The notes under the pieces: generated by a model
What the model was told of the DNA's origin: nothing
Database searches by the model: none
The model's input: the letters and a program-made list of their open reading frames with translations, nothing else
Program-made: the position numbers and the translations under genes
DNA from: an uncultured Anaerovibrio sp.
Lineage (GTDB): Bacteria > Bacillota > Negativicutes > Selenomonadales > Selenomonadaceae
NCBI GenBank assembly: GCA_934196075.1
Contig: CAKPVW010000031.1
Span: 1-21,258, forward strand
Direction: 5' to 3'
Length of the DNA: 21,258 nt
In this document: piece after piece, positions 1 to 8,356 of the stretch
Numbering within the stretch: the stretch's first letter is position 1
Layout of the letters: each line of letters opens with the position of its first letter

Positions 1-159
1 TCTGAGAATGTTCAGGCTTCCGAGTCCACTATTCGCGATGCTGATATGGCCAAGGAAATGACCACCTACACCAAGAATAATGTTCTGCTGCAGGCTGCTC
101 AGTCCATGTTGGCTCAGGCTAACCAGTCCAGCTCCAACGTACTGTCTCTGCTTCAGTAA
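1..159 (+). CDS. Flagellin, C-terminal fragment (5' end outside window)
   Basis: The open frame from base 1 ends at TAA 157-159 and gives 52 residues, including [28 protein letters not shown] and a terminal NVLSLLQ. This is the conserved C-terminal D0 helix of bacterial flagellin, which pairs with the N-terminal helix to form the inner tube of the flagellar filament after export. The N-terminus and variable D2/D3 region lie outside the window. The flagellin methylase gene follows downstream, which fits a flagellin locus. A 12-bp GC-rich terminator at 348-386 marks the transcript end. The gene could be named fliC or hag; I give no symbol because the strain may carry several flagellins. The family call is very secure. 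Confidence 0.95.
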   Translation, partial: SENVQASESTIRDADMAKEMTTYTKNNVLLQAAQSMLAQANQSSSNVLSLLQ

Positions 160-233
160 GAGCATAGCTAGAGTAGCTGGTTGATGGCAAATCTGCTTCC
201 GTAGATAGGCTGTCAAAATTACTATGATATATT

Positions 234-259
234 CAGTGGCAAGGTCTTGCTTGCCACTG
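234..259 (+). other. Perfect hairpin in the flagellin 3' UTR
   Basis: CAGTGGCAAG (234-243) and CTTGCCACTG (250-259) form a 10-bp perfect stem with a 6-base loop, about 75 bases after the flagellin stop. No T-run follows, so it is not an ordinary terminator. Inference: it may stabilise the abundant flagellin mRNA or be a processing site. The role is unknown. Confidence 0.6.
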
Positions 260-347
260 GTATATATAAATCTAATATGCTAATTCCGCACCCCTTCTTG
301 TTGCTAGCCTGAAGGATCAAGGTGTGTTATTAGAACTACCATTGCAT

Positions 348-386
348 ATGGGGCGGGAGAGTTGTCACTCCCGCCCCATTATTTTT
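348..386 (+). terminator. Rho-independent terminator of the flagellin gene
   Basis: ATGGGGCGGGAG (348-359) pairs perfectly with CTCCCGCCCCAT (368-379) across an 8-base loop, followed by TATTTTTG. The 12-bp GC-rich stem plus T-rich tail is a strong intrinsic terminator, as expected for a highly expressed flagellin. It separates flagellin from fliB, whose start lies 36 bases beyond it, so fliB needs read-through or its own promoter. Confidence 0.9.
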
Positions 387-400
387 GTGAAATAATATAT

Positions 401-409
401 GGAGAAAGG
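401..409 (+). promoter_or_regulatory. Ribosome binding site that sets the fliB start
   Basis: GGAGAAAGG lies 13 bases upstream of the ATG at 423. An in-frame ATG at 399 overlaps this site and has no Shine-Dalgarno of its own, so 423 is the better start. Confidence 0.6.
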
Positions 410-422
410 TAGATATTTTCTA

Positions 423-1589
423 ATGAGCAATCAGAGCATAATCCTGCAACCAAAATATGTAGGTGATTTTCAATGTGATGGCTCCAAATGCAATGCCAAA
501 TGTTGCAAGAATAATTGGCGTATATATATTGATATGGAGGCATATAAGAAATATCAGCGTATTAAAAATCCTGTTATACGTAAAAAAATATTAGCCAGTA
601 TACAACCTTCACCCCGTCAAGCAAGCTTTGAAATCAAATTTAACGATGATGGAGCCTGCCCTTTGCTGTGTAAAGATAATTTCTGCTATGTTCAGAGAAA
701 TCTAGGAGAGGAAGCTTTGTCCAAAACCTGCAAGGGATATCCTAGAAAGATACAGAAAATTGGCAACTATCAATTCAGACTGCTGAGCCTGACCTGTCCC
801 GTAGCGGCGGAGCAGGCGCTGCTTTCCTCTCATGGCATGGAACTACAGCAACTTAGCTGTGAGGATGATACTCCTGCATGGAAATTGGCAATAAAAAATA
901 CCCGTTCCAAGGAAGTACCGGATGATTTGGCTGCTGTTCATATTATGATGGGAGGCTTAGCCATCTTGCAAAATGCTTCCTATACCTTTGAGCAACGCTT
1001 GGTGCTATTAGGCTTATTTTTGGATAGAGTGGAAGATTGCCAGCAGGATGTAGAAGCGGTGTCCAGTTTGATAGAATATTACAATAGTGATGTATTCCAG
1101 CAGGAAATTTCGGGATTGTGGGATGAGTGGCAATATTATCCCAAAGCCCATCAACAATTTATGGAAGGTATTATTGCGGTACTTCAAGAAGAAAAATTGC
1201 TATTACTAAGCGGGCCTTGGCAAACAATGAATGAACATCATAACAGTATATATGCACAAAGACACAAATTGATACAGGATAAATTGGGAAGTGTATTGGA
1301 GAGATATTGGCAGCATGAATGGCTTTTTCATGGTTATCCCTATTCCTTTAGTGGTGGCTTTTTGCATAATTATTTTTCCTATTTGATAGCTTATGAGATG
1401 TGTCAATTATTGATTTACAGCGCCTATGCCTTGGATGAGGGCTGGAAGGAAAACAATATATTGGATGAACTAGGAATGTTCTCAATAATATTAGACCATA
1501 GACGGGACTTTTCCAAAGCATTGGTAAAAGAAACAGAAATATTTGAGCAAGAGCCACTAAAACTGATGCAGGTACTGTTAAAATTGTAA
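423..1589 (+). CDS. fliB: Flagellin lysine-N-methylase (FliB family)
   Basis: The 388-residue protein carries the N-terminal signature YVGDFQCDGSKCNAKCC (Cys18, 23, 27, 28), followed by further cysteines in ACPLLCKDNFCYVQ, SKTCKGYPRK and LTCPVA. This Cys-rich N-terminal module, proposed to hold an iron-sulfur cluster, is typical of FliB. FliB methylates surface lysines of flagellin in the cytoplasm before export. Length is normal for the family. Its position just downstream of flagellin supports the assignment. The start at 423 is chosen because the ribosome binding site overlaps the alternative ATG at 399. No promoter of its own is obvious after the flagellin terminator. The last codon and the TAA stop lie inside the terminal inverted repeat of the mobile-like element at 1585-2296, so the original C-terminus may have been altered by insertion (inference). 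Confidence 0.9.
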   Translation: MSNQSIILQPKYVGDFQCDGSKCNAKCCKNNWRIYIDMEAYKKYQRIKNPVIRKKILASIQPSPRQASFEIKFNDDGACPLLCKDNFCYVQRNLGEEALSKTCKGYPRKIQKIGNYQFRLLSLTCPVAAEQALLSSHGMELQQLSCEDDTPAWKLAIKNTRSKEVPDDLAAVHIMMGGLAILQNASYTFEQRLVLLGLFLDRVEDCQQDVEAVSSLIEYYNSDVFQQEISGLWDEWQYYPKAHQQFMEGIIAVLQEEKLLLLSGPWQTMNEHHNSIYAQRHKLIQDKLGSVLERYWQHEWLFHGYPYSFSGGFLHNYFSYLIAYEMCQLLIYSAYALDEGWKENNILDELGMFSIILDHRRDFSKALVKETEIFEQEPLKLMQVLLKL

Positions 1590-1605
1590 ATTCTGATTTG
1601 TAGAG
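1585..1605 (+). repeat. Left terminal inverted repeat of the element
   Basis: It is the exact reverse complement of 2276-2296 over 21 bases. It begins in the last sense codon (TTG) of fliB and contains the fliB stop codon TAA at 1587-1589. Confidence 0.85.
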
Positions 1606-1631
1606 GTTATAGATTGTTCACAATACTCTTT

Positions 1632-1810
1632 ACTGAGGCATGGCAAATACCCTTCCCGGCACGCTCCCGCTATATAAATGTGCCTCACGCTGCTAAACTC
1701 ATTAAAGCTCGTTAGAAGCTATCACTACGTTCAGCTTCTAACGTCTTTAATTCGTTAAGAAGCGAGGCGCATTAATATGCCGTTGAAGGGTACATGCCAT
1801 GCCTCTCAGT
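1632..1810. repeat. Large nested palindrome 1 within the element
   Basis: The outer arms ACTGAGGCATGGCA (1632-1645, shared As at the end) and TGCCATGCCTCTCAGT (1795-1810) pair with a two-base bulge. Next inwards TACCCTTC pairs with GAAGGGTA, then a GCCTC/GAGGC block, then TTAAAG with CTTTAA. The centre is the perfect 10-bp stem GTTAGAAGCT (1711-1720) / AGCTTCTAAC (1733-1742). Together these give one extended imperfect hairpin of about 180 bases. Confidence 0.75.
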
Positions 1811-1885
1811 TAGTGTATTCACAGCAATTTCTCGTCTTGGCACAATTTGAAGGTTTTGCGAACTGGCTGGAATAGAACAGCAGAT

Positions 1886-2011
1886 GGTAGTACCCTAAGA
1901 AAATCCTTGCTGAGCCTCGGTGCTTAATGAGTTCAAGCCGTAAGGCGCAGAAGGAATTTAACATCCGCTAGGCTCAGTTAGGAGCGGGAGCGGGTTTTCG
2001 TGGGTACTACC
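1886..2011. repeat. Large nested palindrome 2 within the element
   Basis: GGTAGTACCC (1886-1895) pairs perfectly with GGGTACTACC (2002-2011). Inside, CTGAGCCT (1910-1917) pairs with AGGCTCAG (1970-1977). A further outer pair TCACAGC (1819-1825) / GCTGTGA (2015-2021) could close the whole arm, giving a branched fold. Confidence 0.7.
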
Positions 2012-2073
2012 TCAGCTGTGACGATTTAGATTAGGAAAACCACGGTGATTCGTCAACAGCCGGAGGTGCATAA

Positions 2074-2117
2074 CACTTTTGCGTCAGGAGGCTTCCTGCT
2101 TTTGCGAAGCAAAAGTG
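2074..2117. repeat. Hairpin 3 within the element, with two competing pairings
   Basis: CACTTTTGC (2074-2082) pairs with GCAAAAGTG (2109-2117). The same right arm can instead pair locally with TTTTGC (2100-2105) around a GAA loop. CAGGA/TCCTG forms a small stem between them. CCGGAGG flanks the hairpin on both sides (2060-2066 and 2121-2127) as a direct repeat. Confidence 0.65.
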
Positions 2118-2206
2118 AGCCCGGAGGCACTCTCTACCATTCCGGTATCTGTGAATTGGCTCAGCGACAAGCGGTATATCTGCGTAAAGATAAATCATCA
2201 GGTAGG

Positions 2207-2296
2207 GTCATTTAGCCGACAGAGCAAAAGTCGTTATGACCGCAGGCTGTCTCTCGGAAAAACTGTGAGGTATGGCTCTACAAATCAGAATTTACA
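2207..2296 (+). repeat. Dispersed repeat segment, copy 1 (right end of the element)
   Basis: Bases 2207-2264 match the reverse complement of 21201-21258 at 57 of 58 positions; the mismatch is G at 2257. The match continues, with gaps, through the terminal inverted repeat to 2296. This copy lies upstream of mfd. Confidence 0.9.
2276..2296 (-). repeat. Right terminal inverted repeat of the element
   Basis: It is the exact reverse complement of 1585-1605. It also takes part in a hairpin at 2278-2315, where CTACAA (2278-2283) pairs with TTGTAG (2310-2315). Confidence 0.85.
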
Positions 2297-2406
2297 TGGG
2301 GAATGTACATTGTAGGGCTTCAAAAATAATTCAGCTTGATAATTTGGAGGGGGGAATTTAAAATATAAGTAATGTGTATTTTTGGATAAATATGGATGGT
2401 GATAGA

Positions 2407-5400
2407 ATGCAGGCTTTATTAAAGGCTATGCTAAAGGACAAGGCTATAAAAGAAATAGCTGATAGATATGGGGTGGATAAGGCTAGAACTCTGGCCTATG
2501 GCTTGGCAGGTACACAGAAGCATGCAGCCGTGGCAGCCTGCTTTTCCTTGGCTGGCCCTTTGGCTATTATTGTCAGCGATCAGCAGGAACTGAATCAGTG
2601 GAAGGATGATTTAGGCTGTTTGCTGCCTACGGTAAATGTACTGGAACTGCCAGTGTTGGATATGGCGGAGTTCAATGCAGCTGCTAAGGGAATACATAGA
2701 TTAGCCCGCCGAATGGATGTGTTAGGCAGGCTGCTGCAGGGAGAACAATGCATAGTGCTGGCTACCGTAGAGGCAGCTATGCAGAAGGGTATAGGCACTA
2801 GAGAATATCGGGAACTGAGTCTAAGTATTCGCAGTGGTGATATCTTGGAGCGGGAGGAACTGCTAAAACAGTTGGTTAAGCTTGGGTATGAACGAAATGA
2901 CCAGGTAGAAATGGCAGGAGATTTCAGTGTTCGAGGCGGTATAGTAGATGTTTTTCCTTTAAATAGTCCAGAGCCGTACCGTATAGAGTTCTTTGATAAT
3001 GAAATAGAGTCCATTAGGCAGTTTAATATTGGCACACAACGCTCCATGGGGCAGTTGGAAGCTGTAGAAATATTGCCCTTTGGGGGAGTGGCAGATAAAC
3101 AAAAAAAATATTGCTTCAGTGATTTTCTGCCCCAAAATGGCCGGGTAATTATTGATGAGCCTTTGAAATCCAGAGAAGAAAGCATAAAGCTTCTCAAAGA
3201 AAATCCAGATATTAAAAGCAGAATGTTTGCCTGGGATGAATTGGTAGAGAAGCTACAGGTTCATAATATGCTGCTGCTGGCCATGATTTTGTCTGATTTG
3301 CATGGAATCCGTCCAGATAGAATTATTAGTGTACCTATTCAGGGGATTACATCCTACCAAAAACAGATGAATATTTTATTGTCTGAAACGGAAGATTGGC
3401 TGTCAGAAGGACGCTCTATTTTGATGGTATTGGGGGATAAAGCCAAATCCCAAGCCATGCGTGAGCAGTTGGCCCGCAACAGACTGGCTTCTATAGAAAC
3501 AGAGCCACAGGAAATATTGAAGGCTGGTCGGGTAAATATTGTTCAGGGAGCTTTGCTTAATGGTTTTGAACTACCTGGAGCCAATCTGGTTGTTATTGCG
3601 GAAAAGGATATTTTTGGCAGACAGAAGAAGCGGCTCAATCGGGTTAGCAATGAGGAACGCATCAGTCATTTCCGAGAAATAAATGTGGGAGACTATGTGG
3701 TACATAACCTTCATGGCATAGGCAAATACCTTGGTGTTAAAACTATGGAAATAGAAGGTATTCGTCGAGATTATCTACGCATCCAATATGGAGGAGATGA
3801 TCAGCTATATGTTCCTACTGATCAGGTGGGGATGCTGCAAAAATACATTGGCTCAGAGGGGGAAATTCCCCGTCTGCATAAGATGGGCAGTACGGTTTGG
3901 GCCAAGACTAAAGCCAAGGCCAAGGCAGCAGCAGAGGATATTGCACAGGAATTAATACATCTCTATGCTCAGCGTAAAAAAACTCAAGGATTTGCCTGTG
4001 GCCCAGATACGGTATGGCAGCAGGAATTTGAAGATGCTTTTCCTTTTGAGGAAACACCAGATCAGTTAAAAGCTATTAGAGAAATCAAAAGAGATATGGA
4101 AAAGCCTCAGCCCATGGATAGATTGCTTTGTGGTGATGTTGGCTTTGGCAAAACCGAGGTAGCTATCCGAGCAGCCTTTAAGGCTGTAATGGCTGGCAAG
4201 CAGGTAGCTGTGTTAGTGCCTACCACAGTATTGGCTCAGCAGCATTATCAGACCTTTGAGGAGCGTCTTAGAAATTTTGGCCCACATGTAGATGTAATAA
4301 ATAGATTCCGCAGTCTGAAGGAACAAAAAGCTACCCTGAAGGATACAGCCGAGGGCAGGGTGGACATCTTAATAGGTACTCATGCTATTCTCAATCAGAA
4401 AAAGGTTCAGTTTAAAAATCTTGGCCTGTTGATTGTAGATGAGGAGCAGCGCTTTGGTGTCAAGCAAAAGGAAAAAATCAAGAGTATGGCTTTGGGGATA
4501 GATGTGCTTACTCTAAGTGCTACTCCGATTCCACGTACTCTGCATATGTCATTGGCGGGAGCCAGAGATATGAGTATTATTGGCTCTGCACCTCAGGAAA
4601 GATTTCCTGTACAAACTTATGTTGTGGAAAATAGCAACGCCATTATCCGCAATGCTGTTCGTCGTGAGTTGAAACGAGGCGGCCAGGTATATTTTGTCTA
4701 TAACCGGGTGGAATCCATTGAGGAAATGAAGCTAAAGCTGGAGGAAATTGTGCCAGATGCCCTGATACAAGTAGCTCATGGACAAATGCCAGAGGCTCAG
4801 CTAGAAAGAGCCATGGTGGAGTTTTATGAAGGCAAATATGATATTTTGTTGGCTACCAGCATTATTGAAAGCGGTTTGGATATTGCCAATGCTAATACCA
4901 TGATTGTTTACGATGCTGACCGCTTTGGCCTAGCTCAGCTTTATCAAATGCGGGGGCGGGTAGGACGCTCCAATCATTTGGCATATGCCTATCTTCTTTA
5001 CCGCCAAAACAAGGTGCTTAGTGAGGTGGCAGAAAAACGTTTGCAGGCCATCAAGGAATTTGCGGAGTTAGGAGCAGGTTTCAAAATTGCCATGCGGGAT
5101 TTGGAAATTCGGGGCGCAGGCAATCTGCTTGGTTCTCAGCAGCATGGACATATTGCCAGTGTAGGTTTTGAAATGTACTGCCGCCTTTTGGATGAGGCGA
5201 TGCAGCAGCTGAAAACTGGCAAGCCGGTGGAAGTGATTCCAGATCCATTGATTGAATTGCAGGTAGAGGCATATCTAGATAATGATTATATTGGAGATGC
5301 TATGCACAAGATTGAAATTTATCAGCGGATTGCTGCTGTACAGAATAACCAGCAGTTAGAGGAGATTGCTGGAGAGCTGGCAGATCGCTTTGGTCAGCCA

Positions 5401-5679
5401 CCACAGCCAGTAAAGAATCTGTTAACAGTAGCCAGGATTCGCAATTATGCCAGAGATATGGGGGTAGAAAAAATCCTTCAAGCACCTTTGTTCCTGGAGA
5501 TTCATTTCCGAGATACCCCTCATATTCGTCCAGAGGGGATGGTGGAGCTGTCAGGCTGGCTAAAATCCTATCTTAAGGTTATTCAGGATAGAAATTTGAT
5601 TCGAATTTCCGTTAAGGCTTTGGCCAAGCAACGGGTGCAGGATTTTGTTCTGCGGCTGGTGCAAACTTTGGCAGGTTAA
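2407..5679 (+). CDS. mfd: Transcription-repair coupling factor Mfd
   Basis: The 1090-residue superfamily 2 DNA translocase removes RNA polymerase stalled at lesions and recruits UvrA. The UvrB-like N-terminal region contains [14 protein letters not shown]. The RNA-polymerase interaction domain starts near residue 425 ([19 protein letters not shown]). The translocase motor has Walker [10 protein letters not shown] (576-584), Walker B DEEQRFG (from 678), [10 protein letters not shown], and the RecG-like motif QMRGRVGRS (847-855). A C-terminal UvrA-occluding domain follows. Length is close to the usual 1100-1170. Three in-frame starts exist: GTG 2374, ATG 2392 and ATG 2407. I prefer 2407 because GGATGGTGAT lies just upstream; the strong GGAGGGGGG at 2346-2354 would serve the GTG only at long spacing. 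The gene starts about 110 bases after the repeat element and stands alone, ending at a bidirectional terminator. I see no clear promoter. Confidence 0.97.
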   Translation: MQALLKAMLKDKAIKEIADRYGVDKARTLAYGLAGTQKHAAVAACFSLAGPLAIIVSDQQELNQWKDDLGCLLPTVNVLELPVLDMAEFNAAAKGIHRLARRMDVLGRLLQGEQCIVLATVEAAMQKGIGTREYRELSLSIRSGDILEREELLKQLVKLGYERNDQVEMAGDFSVRGGIVDVFPLNSPEPYRIEFFDNEIESIRQFNIGTQRSMGQLEAVEILPFGGVADKQKKYCFSDFLPQNGRVIIDEPLKSREESIKLLKENPDIKSRMFAWDELVEKLQVHNMLLLAMILSDLHGIRPDRIISVPIQGITSYQKQMNILLSETEDWLSEGRSILMVLGDKAKSQAMREQLARNRLASIETEPQEILKAGRVNIVQGALLNGFELPGANLVVIAEKDIFGRQKKRLNRVSNEERISHFREINVGDYVVHNLHGIGKYLGVKTMEIEGIRRDYLRIQYGGDDQLYVPTDQVGMLQKYIGSEGEIPRLHKMGSTVWAKTKAKAKAAAEDIAQELIHLYAQRKKTQGFACGPDTVWQQEFEDAFPFEETPDQLKAIREIKRDMEKPQPMDRLLCGDVGFGKTEVAIRAAFKAVMAGKQVAVLVPTTVLAQQHYQTFEERLRNFGPHVDVINRFRSLKEQKATLKDTAEGRVDILIGTHAILNQKKVQFKNLGLLIVDEEQRFGVKQKEKIKSMALGIDVLTLSATPIPRTLHMSLAGARDMSIIGSAPQERFPVQTYVVENSNAIIRNAVRRELKRGGQVYFVYNRVESIEEMKLKLEEIVPDALIQVAHGQMPEAQLERAMVEFYEGKYDILLATSIIESGLDIANANTMIVYDADRFGLAQLYQMRGRVGRSNHLAYAYLLYRQNKVLSEVAEKRLQAIKEFAELGAGFKIAMRDLEIRGAGNLLGSQQHGHIASVGFEMYCRLLDEAMQQLKTGKPVEVIPDPLIELQVEAYLDNDYIGDAMHKIEIYQRIAAVQNNQQLEEIAGELADRFGQPPQPVKNLLTVARIRNYARDMGVEKILQAPLFLEIHFRDTPHIRPEGMVELSGWLKSYLKVIQDRNLIRISVKALAKQRVQDFVLRLVQTLAG

Positions 5680-5691
5680 AAATAGCAAAAA

Positions 5692-5746
5692 AATAGACTG
5701 CTTATTTGAGGTGTCTGTACTCACCTTAATAAGCAGTCTATTTTAT
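5692..5746. terminator. Bidirectional terminator between mfd and the chemoreceptor gene
   Basis: AATAGACTGCTTATT (5692-5706) pairs perfectly with AATAAGCAGTCTATT (5728-5742). GAGGTG/CACCTT extends the stem inwards with a bulge. A-rich sequence to the left and T-rich sequence to the right supply tails for both strands. It serves mfd (ends 5679, plus) and the convergent chemoreceptor gene (ends 5746, minus). Confidence 0.9.
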
Positions 5747-7734
5747 TAAAGCTTAAATTTGCTGGTGCTATCCTGCAGCTCCACAGCCATCTGGGCTAAA
5801 GAATTGGAGGAGGAGGCGATTTCCTCAGAGGAAGCGGATTGTTCCTGAGCAGCGGCCGAAATAGTTTCAGTATGAGTTGCAGTTTCACGGCTTACTTCGT
5901 CAATGGAGTCTACAGCCCCTACAATTCTGGTAGCTTCATCTGCAATTCGATCAGAGGCAGTTTTGAAGGAATCAATTTTTTCCTTGATATTATTTACCTG
6001 TTTCATAATATCTGCGAATTGACGGCCAACATCTTTAATGGCCTGAGTGCCCTGCTTTACCTCAGTAGTGCCACTTTCCATAGCTACTACGGCATGCTCT
6101 GTATCTGCTTGAATAGAGGAAATTTTGGCCTGTATCTGTTCGGCTGCCGTCTGGGATTCCGCAGCTAGTTTACGAACCTCCTCGGCTACTACTGCAAAGC
6201 CCTTGCCGGCATCTCCAGCTCGAGCAGCCTCAATAGCGGCATTAAGGGCCAGAAGATTGGTTTGATCAGAGATGGAGACAATGGTGTCTACAATCATGCT
6301 GATTTCCTTGGAGTTTTCTCCTAGAACTCGAACAGTATTGGCAGAGGACATAACGCTGTTTTCAATATGCTCCATTTTGTTCATAGCTTCATTCATCAGC
6401 TTTTCTCCTAGCTTGGCTGCTTCCGCTGTGTCATTGGAGGTATTAGCAATATCCTTGGTATTAGTACCCATAGTCTGTATTTCACTAAAGAGGCTGTCCA
6501 CCTCATGTTTGGCTGCCTCAATATTGTTGGTCTGTCTTTGCATACCATTGGCAATATGAGTAATAGTTTCTGCTACATTGGTAGCGGCCTCGGCAGACTG
6601 GCTGGCGCCAGCGGTGAGCTCCTGGGAGGAAGCTGCCACCTGCTGGGAGACGGTGCTCATACCCTTAATCAGTGTGTGGAGATGCTCCTTCATGGTGTTG
6701 AAAGATGTAGTCAGTTCGCCAAATTCATTCCTGTCTTTAACCTCCAAGTCTGCTACAGCCAAATTGCCATCGGCCAAAGCTAAAGCATGCTCGTTGAGGC
6801 GGATGACAGTGTTGGAAATCCTATTAGCAAATAACATACCGCCAACACCGGTAATCAGCATGGAAATAACAAAGATTATGCCGTATACCAATTTCAATTT
6901 ATTTAGTGGGGCAAATACATAGTCAACAGGTACGAAAAAGGCTACAATCATGCCGGTTTTTTCCAAGGTGGTATAGGCAAAAAGCATATCCTCGCCATGT
7001 CTTTTGATGGGAAAAAATCCAGTGGTCTTTTGATCCATTTGCTCATCAAGATTAGCTAATTCAGGATCCTCCATAACATTACTCATAATTTTTTCTGAGC
7101 CGGAGCTAGCTAGAATCTGTCCTTTCTTGTCTGTAATCAGGGATGTTCCTTGACCTTCATAATTTATTCCTTCTACAAATTTATCCAATGTATCTAAGTC
7201 GATGTCCTCACAAAGAGCACCGATAAAATTACCATTAGTGTCAATAAGTGGCATGGCATAAGAAACTACCATTTTGCCGTCCATAACGCCGCCTCTATTT
7301 ACATAGGCACTGGTAAAAATATCTTTTTGAGCAGATTTTACATCCTTGTACCAATCTCTGGTGCGAGGATCAAAATCCGGGCCGGAAAGATCTCCATCCA
7401 AGTAGCTGTAGGCATTGCCACTTTCTAAGCCACTGGTAATATCCAAAATATTCTTATCTGCCGAAGCTGCGTTCAAAAAAGGAACAGAGGCTGTTGAACC
7501 TATCACTTCTGCTGGTTGCTTAGACAGCACAGCCGCTGTACCGTTCAGCATGGCAGTCTTGGTGGCAAACCAGTTTTCAAGATCATTGCCCCTACCTTCG
7601 ACTAGGGTTATTAGCTGTTGTTCTACACTATGAGATAGCATGGATTGAGCCATATAGTAGCCAACACCACAGGTAATTGCCATGATTAGGCCTACTACCA
7701 TAGTAACAGCAGCGAATTGTTGTTTAATTTTCAT
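5746..7734 (-). CDS. Methyl-accepting chemotaxis protein with extracellular dCache sensor
   Basis: The 662-residue inner-membrane receptor couples ligand binding outside the cell to CheA/CheW. TM1 is near residues 8-30 ([20 protein letters not shown]). A periplasmic or extracellular dCache-type domain covers roughly 35-280 ([29 protein letters not shown]). TM2 is at about 281-303 and is followed by a HAMP domain. A long coiled-coil signalling domain has the conserved tip at about 490-525 ([37 protein letters not shown]). There is no C-terminal NWETF-like pentapeptide. Start: the frame extends 18 codons further upstream, but GGGGAGGAT sits 6 bases before the ATG at 7734, so that start is chosen. 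dCache domains often bind amino acids or organic acids; the ligand cannot be read from the sequence. The gene is monocistronic by context. Confidence 0.93.
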   Translation of the reverse strand: MKIKQQFAAVTMVVGLIMAITCGVGYYMAQSMLSHSVEQQLITLVEGRGNDLENWFATKTAMLNGTAAVLSKQPAEVIGSTASVPFLNAASADKNILDITSGLESGNAYSYLDGDLSGPDFDPRTRDWYKDVKSAQKDIFTSAYVNRGGVMDGKMVVSYAMPLIDTNGNFIGALCEDIDLDTLDKFVEGINYEGQGTSLITDKKGQILASSGSEKIMSNVMEDPELANLDEQMDQKTTGFFPIKRHGEDMLFAYTTLEKTGMIVAFFVPVDYVFAPLNKLKLVYGIIFVISMLITGVGGMLFANRISNTVIRLNEHALALADGNLAVADLEVKDRNEFGELTTSFNTMKEHLHTLIKGMSTVSQQVAASSQELTAGASQSAEAATNVAETITHIANGMQRQTNNIEAAKHEVDSLFSEIQTMGTNTKDIANTSNDTAEAAKLGEKLMNEAMNKMEHIENSVMSSANTVRVLGENSKEISMIVDTIVSISDQTNLLALNAAIEAARAGDAGKGFAVVAEEVRKLAAESQTAAEQIQAKISSIQADTEHAVVAMESGTTEVKQGTQAIKDVGRQFADIMKQVNNIKEKIDSFKTASDRIADEATRIVGAVDSIDEVSRETATHTETISAAAQEQSASSEEIASSSNSLAQMAVELQDSTSKFKL

Positions 7735-7740
7735 AGATAA

Positions 7741-7749
7741 ATCCTCCCC
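7741..7749 (-). promoter_or_regulatory. Ribosome binding site that sets the chemoreceptor start
   Basis: On the minus strand GGGGAGGAT precedes the ATG at 7734. It is a near-consensus Shine-Dalgarno and rules against the longer frame starting at 7788. Confidence 0.8.
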
Positions 7750-7765
7750 ATAATCTAGTACAAAT

Positions 7766-7793
7766 GTTATAAAATATGTTATAAACAATACAA
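7766..7793 (-). promoter_or_regulatory. Possible promoter of the dCache chemoreceptor gene
   Basis: On the minus strand TTGTAT (7788-7793) and TATAAC (7766-7771) are separated by 16 bases. The -10 is good, the -35 weak. The site overlaps a tandem 10-base repeat, ATGTTATAAA, at 7764-7773 and 7776-7785, which may be an operator or simply AT-rich sequence. No sigma-28 (flagellar) type promoter is evident. Confidence 0.35.
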
Positions 7794-8010
7794 AACTAGA
7801 TAAAAATGTCTACTGTATTTTTGTAATTGTATCTTATAGCTGTAAAACTTTACAATGTTACAAGATAATTATACATCTAATTTGCTATTGTTTCAATATT
7901 TTATACTGTTAAAAAATGGTAAATTGGATAATATAATTGACAAAAAAATACTGAGACAGCATCGCCTCAGATTTTTCATCAAAACTATGAATCTTTGCTT
8001 CAAAGTAAAT
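7794..8010. other. AT-rich intergenic region without a recognised gene
   Basis: The stretch between the chemoreceptor promoter region and the rpsT terminator is AT-rich. The frame at 7855-8067 (plus) lacks a ribosome binding site, has no recognisable motif and runs into the rpsT terminator and 3' end, so I do not call it a gene. I see no RNA gene or conserved structure here. Confidence 0.5.
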
Positions 8011-8040
8011 AAGACCTGCCCTCAAAAGAGAACAGGTCTT
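8005..8040 (-). terminator. Terminator of rpsT
   Basis: AAGACCTG (8011-8018) pairs with CAGGTCTT (8033-8040). On the minus strand the stem is followed by ATTTACTTTG, a moderate T-rich tail. It begins 15 bases after the rpsT stop. A T-rich run also follows on the plus strand, so it may work in both directions. Confidence 0.7.
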
Positions 8041-8055
8041 TATTTCTCATGCAAA

Positions 8056-8322
8056 TTATTTAGCTAAAGCGTTAACTTTGCGAGCTAAACGAGACTTCTT
8101 GCGGTTAGCTGCATTCTTGTGATATACATGGTTTGCAGTAGCCTGATCGATAGTCTTGCAAGCGACAGTAAGGAGGGCTTTTGCTTCATCAGCGTTGCCA
8201 GCCTCAACAGCGTCCAATACATTGCGGGAAGCAGTGCGAACACGGGACTTCTCAGCCAGATTCTTTGCATGACGCTTTGCGTCAGTCTTTACACTCAAAA
8301 TAGAAGATTTAATATTTGGCAA
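8056..8322 (-). CDS. rpsT: 30S ribosomal protein S20 (bS20)
   Basis: The 88-residue, highly basic protein PNIKSSILSVKTDAKR... SRLARKVNALAK matches bS20 in length and sequence. It binds 16S rRNA near its 5' domain early in 30S assembly. The start codon is TTG (8322-8320), preceded by the strong site AAGGGGGTGA; no in-frame ATG exists near the N-terminus, and the conserved PNIKSS begins right after it. E. coli rpsT also starts with UUG and is controlled at translation by S20 itself (established for E. coli). The gene is divergent from lepA, a common arrangement in Firmicutes. It has its own promoter (8357-8385) and terminator. Confidence 0.97.
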   Translation of the reverse strand: MPNIKSSILSVKTDAKRHAKNLAEKSRVRTASRNVLDAVEAGNADEAKALLTVACKTIDQATANHVYHKNAANRKKSRLARKVNALAK

Positions 8323-8327
8323 TTAAT

Positions 8328-8337
8328 TCACCCCCTT
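8328..8337 (-). promoter_or_regulatory. Ribosome binding site for the UUG start of rpsT
   Basis: On the minus strand AAGGGGGTGA lies 5 bases upstream of the TTG at 8322. A strong Shine-Dalgarno beside a weak start codon suggests translational tuning. Confidence 0.75.
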
Positions 8338-8356
8338 GAAATTTCAATACCTGCCT

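Larger units (their letters stand above)
1585..2296. mobile_element. MITE-like non-coding element with 21-bp terminal inverted repeats
   Basis: The 712-base stretch is bounded by perfect 21-bp inverted repeats at 1585-1605 and 2276-2296; the core 20 bases on the left are GTAAATTCTGATTTGTAGAG. Inside are nested palindromes at 1632-1810, 1886-2011 and 2074-2117. I see no credible transposase frame; the longest plus-strand frame, 2079-2315, runs through hairpins and past the repeat. The inner segment 2207-2264 recurs inverted at 21201-21258 with 57 of 58 bases identical, followed by a degenerate copy of the same terminal repeat. This is what a miniature inverted-repeat transposable element would look like. 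An alternative is a large structured RNA gene or a composite of intergenic repeats. The parent transposase family is not identifiable. A TA dinucleotide sits within each end, but I cannot prove a target-site duplication. Confidence 0.7.

Noticed and set aside
1585..2296. Group II intron, retron, tmRNA or RNase P RNA as an explanation for the structured region
   Set aside because: I found no domain V-like hairpin, reverse transcriptase, tmRNA tag or CCA-type end, or RNase P conserved core; the inverted ends and the second copy fit a MITE-like element better.
2079..2315. 78-codon plus-strand open frame inside the repeat element
   Set aside because: It runs through hairpin 3 and past the right terminal repeat, has no convincing ribosome binding site and no recognisable motif. 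Most likely a chance frame in repeat DNA.
2372..2389. Five-codon frame (ATG TGT ATT TTT GGA TAA) just before mfd, as a regulatory leader peptide
   Set aside because: It is very short, its spacing from GGAGGGGGG is long, and nothing else suggests attenuation.
2595..3197. 200-codon minus-strand frame inside mfd
   Set aside because: Serine-rich, low-information translation opposite the UvrB-like part of mfd; no start signal.
7855..8067. 70-codon plus-strand frame between the chemoreceptor and rpsT
   Set aside because: No ribosome binding site, AT-rich chance composition, and it reads into the rpsT terminator and the rpsT 3' end.
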